This document shows, piece after piece, positions 1-7,404 of a stretch of DNA of 64,000 nucleotides (positions are counted from its first letter, which is position 1; the number at the start of each line of letters is the position of its first letter). Origin of the DNA: JBOGVZ01 sp050692985 (GTDB taxonomy: Bacteria; Actinomycetota; UBA4738; CALAEC01); NCBI GenBank assembly GCA_050692985.1, contig JBOGVZ010000085.1, positions 62,001-126,000 of the forward strand, written 5' to 3'. The notes beneath the pieces are model-generated. The model saw nothing but the letters and a program-made list of their open reading frames with translations, was not told where the DNA came from and did no database searches. The position numbers and the translations under genes are program-made.

Positions 1-1518
1 TTCCTGATCGCCGGGGTCCTGGCCCTGGTCCTGCGGGCCGAGCTGACCACCCCGGGGCTCCAGTTCACCGGCCGCCAGGCCTACAACCAGCTGTTCACCA
101 TCCACGGCACGGCGATGATCTTCCTGTTCGTGGCGCCGTTCGCCATCGGGCTCGGCAACTACCTCCTCCCGCTCCAGGTCGGGGCCCCGGACATGGCCTT
201 CCCGCGGCTCAACGCCCTGTCGTACTGGCTGTTCCTGGCGGGCGGGCTCACGATCTTCGCCGGGTTCGCCACCACCGGAGGGGCGGCCGGCGCCGGGTGG
301 ACGGGCTACGTGCCGCTCTCGGGGATCCGGGCCTCACCGGGGACGGGCCTGGACCTGTGGATCGTGGGCCTCATGCTGACCAGCGCCTCCACGATCATGG
401 GCGCCATCAACTTCATCACCACCACCTTCCTGTTCCGGGCCCCGGGCATGACGATGTGGCGGCTGCCCCTGTTCACCTGGACCATCATCGTCACCTCCCT
501 GATGATCCTGATCGCCTTCCCCCCGCTGGCCACGGCCTTCACGCTGCTGTTCGTGGACCGGCGGTTCGGGGGCCAGGTGTTCGACCCGGGCGGCGGGGGC
601 AGCGCGATCCTCTACCAGCACCTGTTCTGGTTCCTGGGCCACCCCGAGGTGTACGTGATGATCCTCCCGTACTTCGGGGTGATCAGCGAGGTCCTGCCGG
701 TGTTCTCCCGCAAGCCGCTGTTCGGATACACGGGCCTGGTGCTGGCCACGCTGGGGATCGCGGGGCTGTCGATGGGGGTGTGGGCCCACCACATGTTCAC
801 CACCGGTGCCGTGGCCAACCCGTTCTTCGCGGGGATGTCGTTCCTGATCGCGGTTCCCACCGGGATCAAGTTCTTCAACTGGACGGGGACGATGTGGCGC
901 GGCCAGCTGACCTTCCCCACGCCGATGCTGTTCGCGCTGGGGTTCATGCTCAACTTCCTGCTGGGGGGGATCACCGGGGTCATGGTGGCCTCGCCGCCGA
1001 TCGACTTCTCCGCCCAGGACACCTACTTCGTGGTCGCTCACTTCCACTACACGATCATGGGGGGCAGCGTGTTCGGGGTGCTCGGGGCCATCGCGTTCTG
1101 GTGGCCGAAGTGGACGGGGTTCCGGCTGGCGGAGGGATGGGGGAAGGCGTCGTTCTGGATGCTGTTCGCCGGGTTCAACCTGACGTTCTTCCCCATGCAC
1201 ATCCTCGGCCTGCGGGGGATGCCCCGCCGGGTCGCGGACTACCTTCCCACCGACGGGTGGACGGACCTCAACGTGCTGGCCACCGGGGGCTCGGGCCTGC
1301 TGGCGCTGGGGGTGGTCACGTTCGTGGCCGGCCTGTGGGTTTCCCGGCGCCGGCGGCAGCCGGCCGGCGACGACCCGTGGGGCGGGAACTCCCTGGAGTG
1401 GACGACGTCCTCGCCCCCTCCGGAGCACAACTTCGACCGCGTCCCCCCGATCCGGTCGGAGCGGCCGGCCTTCGACCTGCGTCACTCCGAGGTCGAGCCG
1501 GCGAGGCCGGGGGGATGA
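1..1518 (+). CDS. ctaD: Cytochrome c oxidase subunit I, 5'-truncated by window edge
   Basis: This is the catalytic subunit of aa3-type cytochrome c oxidase. It is a polytopic membrane protein that reduces O2 and pumps protons. The frame is open from the first base, so the N-terminus and first helix lie outside the window. Diagnostic residues are visible: HGTAMIFLF (heme a His at 103-105), HPEVY (CuB His and the cross-linked Tyr, about 640-654), the HH pair in AHHMF (CuB ligands, 787-792) and HFH (heme a3 and heme a ligands, 1039-1047). The C-terminal tail LEWTTSSPPPEHNF is typical of actinobacterial CtaD. The stop overlaps the next start (ATGA). ctaC is presumably just upstream, outside the window. 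The remaining oxidase and bc1 genes lie at 9.9-14.2 kb on the other strand. Confidence 0.97.
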   Translation, partial: FLIAGVLALVLRAELTTPGLQFTGRQAYNQLFTIHGTAMIFLFVAPFAIGLGNYLLPLQVGAPDMAFPRLNALSYWLFLAGGLTIFAGFATTGGAAGAGWTGYVPLSGIRASPGTGLDLWIVGLMLTSASTIMGAINFITTTFLFRAPGMTMWRLPLFTWTIIVTSLMILIAFPPLATAFTLLFVDRRFGGQVFDPGGGGSAILYQHLFWFLGHPEVYVMILPYFGVISEVLPVFSRKPLFGYTGLVLATLGIAGLSMGVWAHHMFTTGAVANPFFAGMSFLIAVPTGIKFFNWTGTMWRGQLTFPTPMLFALGFMLNFLLGGITGVMVASPPIDFSAQDTYFVVAHFHYTIMGGSVFGVLGAIAFWWPKWTGFRLAEGWGKASFWMLFAGFNLTFFPMHILGLRGMPRRVADYLPTDGWTDLNVLATGGSGLLALGVVTFVAGLWVSRRRRQPAGDDPWGGNSLEWTTSSPPPEHNFDRVPPIRSERPAFDLRHSEVEPARPGG

Positions 1519-1889
1519 CCACCGGGGCGAAGGTCTTCCTGGGCTCCGCGGCCTTCGGGGCCGCGGTGGCCGGAGCGTACTGGGTCGTGAGCTACGAGCC
1601 CACGGGGACGGTCCTGCTCGGGTTCTTCGGGGTGGCGCCCCTGCTGGTGGCCGGGTACGTGGCCCTGAAGGCCCGGGGGACCCGCCGGGACCCGGAGGAC
1701 CGTCCCGAGGCCACGCCGGCCGCGGCCGCCGACGAGCCCTTGGGGGAGTTCGCCGTGGAGAGCGTGTGGCCGGTGGTGCTGGCGGCCGGTGCCGCCCTCG
1801 TGGGGGGTGGGCTCGTCTTCGGCCTGTGGCTGTTCGTGGTCGGCGCCCTGGTGACCGCCATCGCGGTGGTGGGCTTCACCCGCGAGTGA
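1515..1889 (+). CDS. ctaF: Cytochrome c oxidase subunit IV-like small membrane protein
   Basis: A 124-residue protein whose ATG overlaps the ctaD stop by 4 bases, so translation is probably coupled. It has two hydrophobic segments at the N-terminus (about residues 7-28 and 35-55), a charged, Ala/Pro-rich hydrophilic stretch, and two more hydrophobic segments in the last 45 residues. Actinobacterial CtaF subunits are small membrane proteins encoded directly after ctaD. The assignment rests on position and topology rather than on a catalytic motif. It probably stabilises the oxidase and has no known chemistry of its own. Confidence 0.75.
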   Translation: MTTGAKVFLGSAAFGAAVAGAYWVVSYEPTGTVLLGFFGVAPLLVAGYVALKARGTRRDPEDRPEATPAAAADEPLGEFAVESVWPVVLAAGAALVGGGLVFGLWLFVVGALVTAIAVVGFTRE

Positions 1890-1894
1890 GGGGG

Positions 1895-1930
1895 CCCGGG
1901 GGGAAGCTCGCCGAGCGGGTTCACCCCCGG
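1895..1930 (+). terminator. Possible terminator hairpin after ctaF
   Basis: A GC-rich inverted repeat (a G run at about 1897-1903, a C run at about 1923-1928, with CTCG/GAGC pairing inside) lies just beyond the ctaF stop. There is no T tract, which is common for terminators in very GC-rich genomes. It could instead be part of the structured RNA read from the other strand. Confidence 0.3.
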
Positions 1931-2098
1931 ATGCGAGGAAGCCCGCCTCCCCCGCGGAGGACGGGCTCCTGCCTTCGGGACGATCGTTGCCCCGGCGGAG
2001 CGACTTGGCTCGCTCCTCGAGGCCGCATCCCCGCCGCAGCGGGAGGCACCTTGGGCGTCCTTCCCAGGTTGCCGGGTCCAACCGGACCCTCGCGATGC
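1930..2098 (-). ncRNA. Candidate structured RNA, minus strand
   Basis: The 343-base gap 1890-2232 holds no convincing gene. On the minus strand a promoter (2105-2132) would start a transcript near 2098. The RNA can form an ordered junction: GCAUC (2098-2094) with GAUGC (2029-2025); hairpin GGGUCC-GGUU-GGACCC (2089-2074); arm GGCAACC (2073-2067) with AAGGUGCC (2052-2045); hairpin CCCGC/GCGGG (2043-2030). Further hairpins follow at 2016-1997 and 1966-1939. The helix order and the GCAACC...AAGGUGC arm resemble the SAM-I riboswitch clan, but the kink-turn of P2 is absent. No minus-strand gene follows within reach, so it would be a free or antisense RNA facing ctaF/ctaD. Pairings are seen in the sequence; function is inferred. 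Confidence 0.35.
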
Positions 2099-2104
2099 AC
2101 GCCC

Positions 2105-2132
2105 AGTATACCGCGAGATCCGCTCGCTCCAA
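2105..2132 (-). promoter_or_regulatory. Sigma70-type promoter for the minus-strand RNA
   Basis: On the minus strand, TTGGAG (2132-2127) and TATACT (2110-2105) are separated by 16 bases. This is among the better -35/-10 pairs in the window, and it points away from the esterase gene toward ctaF. Confidence 0.5.
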
Positions 2133-2160
2133 CTCCCCGCACCTACCGCCGGAGGGCCCG

Positions 2161-2166
2161 TATACT
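2161..2166 (+). promoter_or_regulatory. Probable -10 element for the esterase gene
   Basis: TATACT lies 66 bases before the GTG start at 2233. No good -35 is present at 16-18 bases upstream. It is back-to-back with the minus-strand promoter, so the two may compete. Confidence 0.4.
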
Positions 2167-2232
2167 TGGTGGCCATTACCCGGCGGACGCCGCCTCGGGG
2201 CGACGGGCCGGAGGCGAGAGAGGCAGACGCGC

Positions 2233-3456
2233 GTGAGACTCAAACCGCTCCTAACCTCGCTGGCCCTCGGGGGGATCCTGGCGGGTGGCTTCCCCGCCCC
2301 GGGGGCTGCCCAGGAGCCCGAGATCGAGGTCCGCGAGGGCATCGTGTTCGCCCGGCCCGATGGGTTCGCCCTTCGGCTGGACGCCTACCTCCCGGCCGCG
2401 GACGGCCCGCACCCGGCCGTGGTGCTGATCCACGGAGGCGGGTGGGCCAAGGGCTCCAGGAACAATCCGGGGACGGTGGAGGCCGCGACGATCATGGCCG
2501 AGCAGGGATTGGCCACCTTCTCGGTCGACTACCGGCTGTCCGGCCGGGCTCCCTATCCGGCGGCGGTGGAGGACGTCCAGGCGGCCGTGGCCTGGATCCG
2601 GTCCCGGGCCGACGAGTTCGGCGTCGACCCGTCCAGGGTCGGCGCGGCGGGGCACTCGGCGGGGGGACACCTGGCGGCCATGCTGGGTACCCTGGGAGCG
2701 GGCTCCCTCACGACCGGTAGCCGGGTCGCGGCCGTGGTGTCGTGGTCGGGGGCATTGGACTTCCAGGAGATGCTCAGGACCGAGGACGACCCGGAGATCC
2801 AGACCGGGGTGCGGACCTTCCTGGACTGTCTCGACTCCGACTGCGACCCGACCGCCGCCCAGGCTTCACCGATCAACCACGTCGACCCGACCGACGCCCC
2901 CATGCTCATGTACAACAGCAGCGACGAGTTCGTGCCCGTGGCCCAGCCGACCGCCATGGCCGCTGCCCTGGAGGCCGCCGGCGTCCCGCACCAGCTCATC
3001 ATCATCCCCGGCCAGCAGCACGGCTACCTGCGGTACAACTCCCCCCGCACCTCCGAGGGTCACGCCATGGAGGTCTCCGTGCGGTTCCTGGCGGAGCACC
3101 TGGACGCGCCTCCGCCGGACTTCTCCGATGCGCCGTGGGCCGGGGCCCCGCCCCCCCAGCGGTCGGACCGGCGCTCCGGCGAGGGAGCCGGTGAGACCCC
3201 TGGACCCACCCCCGTGGCCACCCCCGGAACCGTCCAGCCGGCCGGCCGGTCTTCGGCCGTCCGTACGGTCGCCCTGTTGGTGGGGCTGGCGGCCCTGGCG
3301 GCGGGTGGCGTCGTCCTGGGGATCGGCCTCGTCCGGAGGCGGCGCGACCGGGAGCCGTACTACCTGCCTGACTCCGAACGGCAGCGGGGCGGTGTCCCCG
3401 AGGCCCGGCCGCCGACCGAGCGCCTGGGCCAGCCGTCCGGACGTCGAGGCGACTGA
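2233..3456 (+). CDS. Secreted alpha/beta hydrolase (esterase/lipase type) with C-terminal membrane anchor
   Basis: A 407-residue carboxylesterase-like hydrolase. The GTG start at 2233 was chosen because it directly begins a signal peptide (RLKPLLTSLALGGILAGG, cleavage near GAAQ) and has a GGAGG about 17 bases upstream. The oxyanion motif HGGGW is near residue 75 and the nucleophile elbow GHSAGG near residue 143. The likely acid is in SSDEFVP and the base in GQQHGYLRY. The catalytic domain ends near residue 295. A Pro/Thr-rich linker follows, then one hydrophobic segment (VALLVGLAALAAGGVVLGI), RRRR and a short tail. The enzyme would therefore sit outside the cell, tethered by its C-terminus. 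The substrate is unknown. No LPxTG-type sortase signal precedes the helix. Confidence 0.85.
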   Translation: MRLKPLLTSLALGGILAGGFPAPGAAQEPEIEVREGIVFARPDGFALRLDAYLPAADGPHPAVVLIHGGGWAKGSRNNPGTVEAATIMAEQGLATFSVDYRLSGRAPYPAAVEDVQAAVAWIRSRADEFGVDPSRVGAAGHSAGGHLAAMLGTLGAGSLTTGSRVAAVVSWSGALDFQEMLRTEDDPEIQTGVRTFLDCLDSDCDPTAAQASPINHVDPTDAPMLMYNSSDEFVPVAQPTAMAAALEAAGVPHQLIIIPGQQHGYLRYNSPRTSEGHAMEVSVRFLAEHLDAPPPDFSDAPWAGAPPPQRSDRRSGEGAGETPGPTPVATPGTVQPAGRSSAVRTVALLVGLAALAAGGVVLGIGLVRRRRDREPYYLPDSERQRGGVPEARPPTERLGQPSGRRGD

Positions 3457-3469
3457 GCGTCACCCCGCC

Positions 3470-3874
3470 GTGTCCCTGCTTCGACGGGTCCTGTACCTCC
3501 AGGCCCTGACCTCGGCGGTCGTCGCGGTGGCCCTGATCGGCTTCCCCCGGTTCCTGCTGGTGTCGGTGCTGGCCCAGCCGGAGTACCCCGACTACGCCTG
3601 GGTCCGCCTGGCCGGCGTCGGGGCGTTGTCCCTGGCGCTGGTGATGGTGCTGGTGGGCCACCGAGCCGAGGACCTGTGGTGGTGGGCGTGGGCCTTCGTG
3701 GTGGGAACGGCCGGGTCCGCGGCCGTCCTGACCCTTCACGCCGCCTTCGGCCTGCCCCCGGGGGCCGCGGCGTGGGCCTGGTGGATCGCGGCGGTGGGGA
3801 CGTGGGGGTTCGCCGGAGCCCTCCTGTGGGGGATCTCCCGGGCCGGCCTGGAACCCCCGGCGGAGGGCCCCTAG
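3470..3874 (+). CDS. Four-helix integral membrane protein, unknown function
   Basis: A 134-residue protein starting at GTG 3470, 13 bases after the esterase stop, so probably co-transcribed. Four hydrophobic segments are visible (about residues 7-29, 44-63, 70-92 and 100-123), with Trp-rich turns (DLWWWAWAF, AWAWWIAAVG). I recognise no family motif. It resembles small uncharacterised membrane proteins of actinobacteria. Its stop (TAG 3872-3874) overlaps the stop of the convergent aminotransferase gene (3871-3873 on the minus strand), leaving no spacer between the two genes. Confidence 0.6.
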   Translation: MSLLRRVLYLQALTSAVVAVALIGFPRFLLVSVLAQPEYPDYAWVRLAGVGALSLALVMVLVGHRAEDLWWWAWAFVVGTAGSAAVLTLHAAFGLPPGAAAWAWWIAAVGTWGFAGALLWGISRAGLEPPAEGP

Positions 3875-5025
3875 CGGGAAGCGGTCTCCTCCGCCTCGTG
3901 CGGGGGGGCGCTCCTGACGGCGTCGATGACGGCATCGACCTCGTCGTCGTCGAGGAAGGCGTGGACCGGCAGCGACAGGACCACCCCGGCCGCCGCGGCA
4001 GCCACCGGCGTGGAGGGCGGGGGCGCGGTGCCCCGGAACAGGGGCTGGTCGCTGAGCGGACGATCGTAGTGCACGAAGGTCTCGATCCCTCGCTCGGTGA
4101 GGTGGCCCCGGAGCTCGTCGCGGCCAGGGGACCTGATCACGTACTTGTGGTAGTTGTGCACGGAGCCGGGCGTCTCCTCCGGAAGCGTGATGAACGGCAG
4201 GTCGGCCAGTCCCTTGGAGTACCGGGCGGCGATCTCCCGCCGGCGGGCCAGGGAGGCCTCGCTTCCGGCAAGCTTCACCCGCAGCACCGCCGCGGTCAAC
4301 GTGGGCATCTGGGAGTTGAACCCCAGTCGCTCGAATCGCCCGCCGGGGCCCTTCCCGTGGTACCTCAGGAGCCGGACCTGCCCGGCGATGTCCTCGTCGT
4401 CGGTGAGCACCATCCCGCCGCTTCCCGGGGCGCTCAGGGGCTTCGTCGGGTCGAAGCTCATGCAGCTGACTCGGCCCACGCTGCCCCCCGGCCTACCGTC
4501 GAACGACGCGGCGAAGGCCTGGGCGGCGTCCTCGACGACGGGGAGGGAGAACCGATCGGCGAAGGCGTCCAGCCGGGAGGGGTCGATCATCTGGCCGTAG
4601 AGATGGACGGCCACCATGGCCCGGGTTCGCTCGGTCACGAGCTCGGCGGCCCGGTCGAGGTCGAGGTTGAGGGTGTCGTCCTCGACGTCGACGAAGACCG
4701 GGGTCGCCCCACACCGGAGCACGGAGGACGCCGTGGCCACGAAGGAGAAGTCGGGAACGAGGACCTCGTCGCCGGGCTTCACCCCCGCAGCCAGGAGCGC
4801 GAAGAAGAGCCCATCGGTGCACGAGTTGACAGCCACCGCGTGAGCCCGCCCCGTCAGCCGGGCGACCCGGTCCTCGAACTCGACGACCGCCGTGCCCTGG
4901 AGCGCCTGGCCCGTGGACAGGATGTCCTCGACCGCGGCCATGATCTCCCCGCGGTGGGAGGCGAACTCCCGAGCGGCGCCGTAGAACGGCACGGTCTCCC
5001 GGGACGACCGATCAGCCCCTGACAA
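3871..5025 (-). CDS. DegT/DnrJ/EryC1/StrS-family PLP aminotransferase
   Basis: A 384-residue sugar aminotransferase of fold type I. These enzymes transfer an amino group to a nucleotide-activated keto sugar. The family layout is clear: an N-terminal VPFYG start, VNSCTDGL (cofactor phosphate region), FVDVEDDTLNLD, VEDAAQAF (Asp contacting the pyridine nitrogen), and SFDPTKPLSAPGSGG, which carries the PLP lysine. The start is taken as TTG 5025, with GGGG 8 bases upstream. An in-frame GTG just before PFYG is possible but has a poorly spaced RBS. The start overlaps the 3' end of the epimerase gene by 14 bases, so the two are probably translationally coupled. With the epimerase and glycosyltransferase it suggests synthesis of an amino sugar for a surface glycan. 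Confidence 0.9.
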   Translation of the reverse strand: MSGADRSSRETVPFYGAAREFASHRGEIMAAVEDILSTGQALQGTAVVEFEDRVARLTGRAHAVAVNSCTDGLFFALLAAGVKPGDEVLVPDFSFVATASSVLRCGATPVFVDVEDDTLNLDLDRAAELVTERTRAMVAVHLYGQMIDPSRLDAFADRFSLPVVEDAAQAFAASFDGRPGGSVGRVSCMSFDPTKPLSAPGSGGMVLTDDEDIAGQVRLLRYHGKGPGGRFERLGFNSQMPTLTAAVLRVKLAGSEASLARRREIAARYSKGLADLPFITLPEETPGSVHNYHKYVIRSPGRDELRGHLTERGIETFVHYDRPLSDQPLFRGTAPPPSTPVAAAAAGVVLSLPVHAFLDDDEVDAVIDAVRSAPPHEAEETASR

Positions 5026-6034
5026 CCTGGTTCCCCTGGAGCCGGAACGTCGGACGACCCTCCCCGAGGCTCGGGTTGTGGTCGACCATGAACCGGACGT
5101 ACTCCTCGATGCCCGCCTCCAGCGAGTAGCGCGGTGAGTACCCGACCAGCTCTCGGGCCTTGGAGATGTCGAGGGTCCCCCGGCTGGGACGGAAGTCGGC
5201 CACGCCCTCCTCTCGCTCGATCTCCAGGTCGGGGAAGATCTTCGACAGGATGTCGATGGCCTCCCCGAGGCTCCTCTGCTCGCCCCTGGTGATGTTGAAG
5301 TCCTCCCTCGCGGCGGCCGGTGAGGTCGCCACGCGGGCGATGCCGTCCGCCAGGTCCGACACGTAGGTGAAGTCGAGGAACGTGCTCCCCGGATTGGCCG
5401 CCTTGATCCCCTCTCCTCGGATGGCGTTCTCGATGAAGATCTGCAGCACGCGGCGATTGTTGTCCGTCGGTCCGTACGCGGCCGAGGGCCGGACGATCGA
5501 GTACGGAACGTCGTGCTGGCCGGACAGCACCCTGGTCAGGATCTCTCCGGAGAGCTTCAGGCCCCCGTAGATCTCCTTGGGGTCCTTGGCGCCGTCCTCG
5601 GGCATGGGGTTCTGGGTGAAGTCCCCGTAGACCATGCTGGAGGAGACGTAGACGAACCGCTCCACCGAATCGATCTCCCGCAACACGTCGAGCACGTTGA
5701 CCGAGCCCAGGAGGATGCTGTCGAACGCTTCTTGCTGGTGGCTCCGGGCGACGCTGGGGATCGCCAGGGCCGCCAGGTGGATCACGCACTGGGGCTGGAC
5801 CCGCCGGGCGTAAGCTCGGAAGTCCTCCTTGGACTGGGTGGCCCCCCACTCGATGTGGGCGCCGTCCAGCAGCTTCTGGAACCGGTAGTTCATGTTCTCC
5901 ACGTACGTCACGGGGATCGGGGGGAGGTAGTGCTGGAACGAGTCGTACGTGAACACCTCGGCTCCCTCGTCCATGAGCCGCCGGCTCAGGTGGGACCCGA
6001 CGAAGCCAGCGCCACCGGTCACCAGGATCCTCAT
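5012..6034 (-). CDS. NAD-dependent nucleotide-sugar epimerase/dehydratase
   Basis: A 340-residue extended short-chain dehydrogenase/reductase. The N-terminal TGGAGFVGSHL is the glycine-rich NAD-binding loop. SSSMVYGD supplies the active-site Ser/Thr, and EIYGGLKLSGE has the YxxxK catalytic pair. The C-terminal half binds the nucleotide sugar. Whether it is a 4-epimerase or a 4,6-dehydratase cannot be decided from the sequence. The ATG at 6034 begins the Rossmann strand directly. It is the first gene of the pair with the downstream DegT aminotransferase, which would act on a keto sugar. Confidence 0.9.
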   Translation of the reverse strand: MRILVTGGAGFVGSHLSRRLMDEGAEVFTYDSFQHYLPPIPVTYVENMNYRFQKLLDGAHIEWGATQSKEDFRAYARRVQPQCVIHLAALAIPSVARSHQQEAFDSILLGSVNVLDVLREIDSVERFVYVSSSMVYGDFTQNPMPEDGAKDPKEIYGGLKLSGEILTRVLSGQHDVPYSIVRPSAAYGPTDNNRRVLQIFIENAIRGEGIKAANPGSTFLDFTYVSDLADGIARVATSPAAAREDFNITRGEQRSLGEAIDILSKIFPDLEIEREEGVADFRPSRGTLDISKARELVGYSPRYSLEAGIEEYVRFMVDHNPSLGEGRPTFRLQGNQVVRG

Positions 6035-6154
6035 GGACGTGCTCCTTCCACCACACGGGGGCCCGCCAGCTCGAGTTCAGGCATGGCGACAAAAACTATC
6101 AGAGCCGGCGGGGGGAAACCAGGGTGGATCGACGGCCCCTCGAGGAGGCCGATC

Positions 6155-7300
6155 CTACAGGGCTCTCCGGTAGAGCTCCAGCATCTCGTGGGCGACCTTC
6201 TCGGTGGTGAACCGCTCCAGGAAGCGCGCCCGGGCCCGCCCGGCCCGGCCCGCCGCCGCGGCAGGATCCGAGAGGGCGTCGACGATGGCGGAGGCCAGTG
6301 CCCGGGGATCGTCCGGAGGGACCAGCAGGGCGGTGTCGCCGTCCTTGACCGCATCGTGGTAAACGTCGAGGTTGCTGGCCACGATGGGCGCCTCCAGGGC
6401 CATGGCCTCCAGCATGGCCCCCGGGCCCCCCTCCCACCGCGACGGCTCGGCCCACACGTCGGCCGCGCACAGGAGGTCGGGCACGTCCGGCCGTTCCCCC
6501 AGGAAGCTCGTCGTGCCCTCCAGCCCGAGCCGATCCACGATGCCCCGAAGCTCTCCGGTCTGCCTGCCGGCCCGGCCGGCCACCACCAGCCGGGCGTCGG
6601 GCAACGCCCTGGAGACCTCCGGGAGGGCCCTCAGCAGGACGTCGAGGCCCTTCTGCGGCTCGTGCCGGGCCGCCGCAAGGATCACCGGGACGTCTCCGGG
6701 GTGACCGAGGGCGGCGCGGACCCGGGCCCGCCGCTCCGGCGTGCGGCGCCCCAGCCGTTCCTGGTCCCTGCCCCGGGGGATCACCTCGATCCGATCGTGC
6801 GGGATCCGGAGCCGCCTCCCCATGACCTCGGCCACCGGCTCGCTGATGGCGTGGAAGCGGGCCACGAACCGCGCGGTGGCCCAATCGGCCAGCCGGGCGG
6901 CCCGGGTCCGCCAGCGGCGGGCGAAGGGGTCCGCTGCCCGCTGCTCCGGGCCGTAGGCCAGGTTGACCAGGCTGGACACCACAGGGATGCCGCTCAGGCG
7001 TCCGGCCACCCTGCCGGCGACGTCGGCCTCGAACAGCGTGGTGTGGATCAGGTGCGGGCGAACCCGCCGGGCCAGGCTCCGGACGCGCTTGATCCGGCCG
7101 AGCCGACCTCCGCTCGTCCCCAGGTAGAACAACCGGCCCCCCGCCTGGGCGAGCACGTCCTGGAGTCCCGGCCGGTCGTGGAAGTAGGCCACGTCCAGGC
7201 GGACCCCGGCCCCGGTCCAGTGGGGGGCCATCGACGCCAGCGCCTGCTCGGCCCCGGACCGGGTCAGTCCATCGATCACGTACAGCACGTGGAGGTTCAC
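6155..7300 (-). CDS. Glycosyltransferase family 4
   Basis: A 381-residue GT-B enzyme, retaining type. The N-terminal MNLHVLYVIDGLTRSGAE contains the acceptor-side G/S-G-A-E loop of GT4 enzymes. ILAAARHEPQKGLDVLLRAL is the donor-domain entry, and EPSRWEGGPGAMLEAMA carries the ExxxxxxxE nucleotide-sugar motif. The start is GTG 7300. A TACAGT-like -10 lies about 25 bases upstream on the minus strand. A 120-base gap without a gene separates it from the epimerase, so the three sugar genes may or may not form one operon. The acceptor and sugar are unknown. The protein is cytoplasmic or membrane-peripheral. Confidence 0.9.
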   Translation of the reverse strand: MNLHVLYVIDGLTRSGAEQALASMAPHWTGAGVRLDVAYFHDRPGLQDVLAQAGGRLFYLGTSGGRLGRIKRVRSLARRVRPHLIHTTLFEADVAGRVAGRLSGIPVVSSLVNLAYGPEQRAADPFARRWRTRAARLADWATARFVARFHAISEPVAEVMGRRLRIPHDRIEVIPRGRDQERLGRRTPERRARVRAALGHPGDVPVILAAARHEPQKGLDVLLRALPEVSRALPDARLVVAGRAGRQTGELRGIVDRLGLEGTTSFLGERPDVPDLLCAADVWAEPSRWEGGPGAMLEAMALEAPIVASNLDVYHDAVKDGDTALLVPPDDPRALASAIVDALSDPAAAAGRAGRARARFLERFTTEKVAHEMLELYRRAL

Positions 7301-7404
7301 GGAGTGCCGGTAACTGTACCGCCCGGGCGGGGGCAGGGCCCGGGCCCGCGGTCGTGCGGGGATGGGGGTATGTTTCTGGCCCAGGCCGCACAGGAGGAGC
7401 CACG

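Noticed and set aside
1930..2098. Calling the minus-strand RNA a bona fide SAM riboswitch, 4.5S RNA or 6S RNA
   Set aside because: The P2 kink-turn and canonical junction bases of SAM-I are missing, the SRP GGAA-loop domain is absent, and there is no downstream gene. Only the general structured-RNA call is kept.
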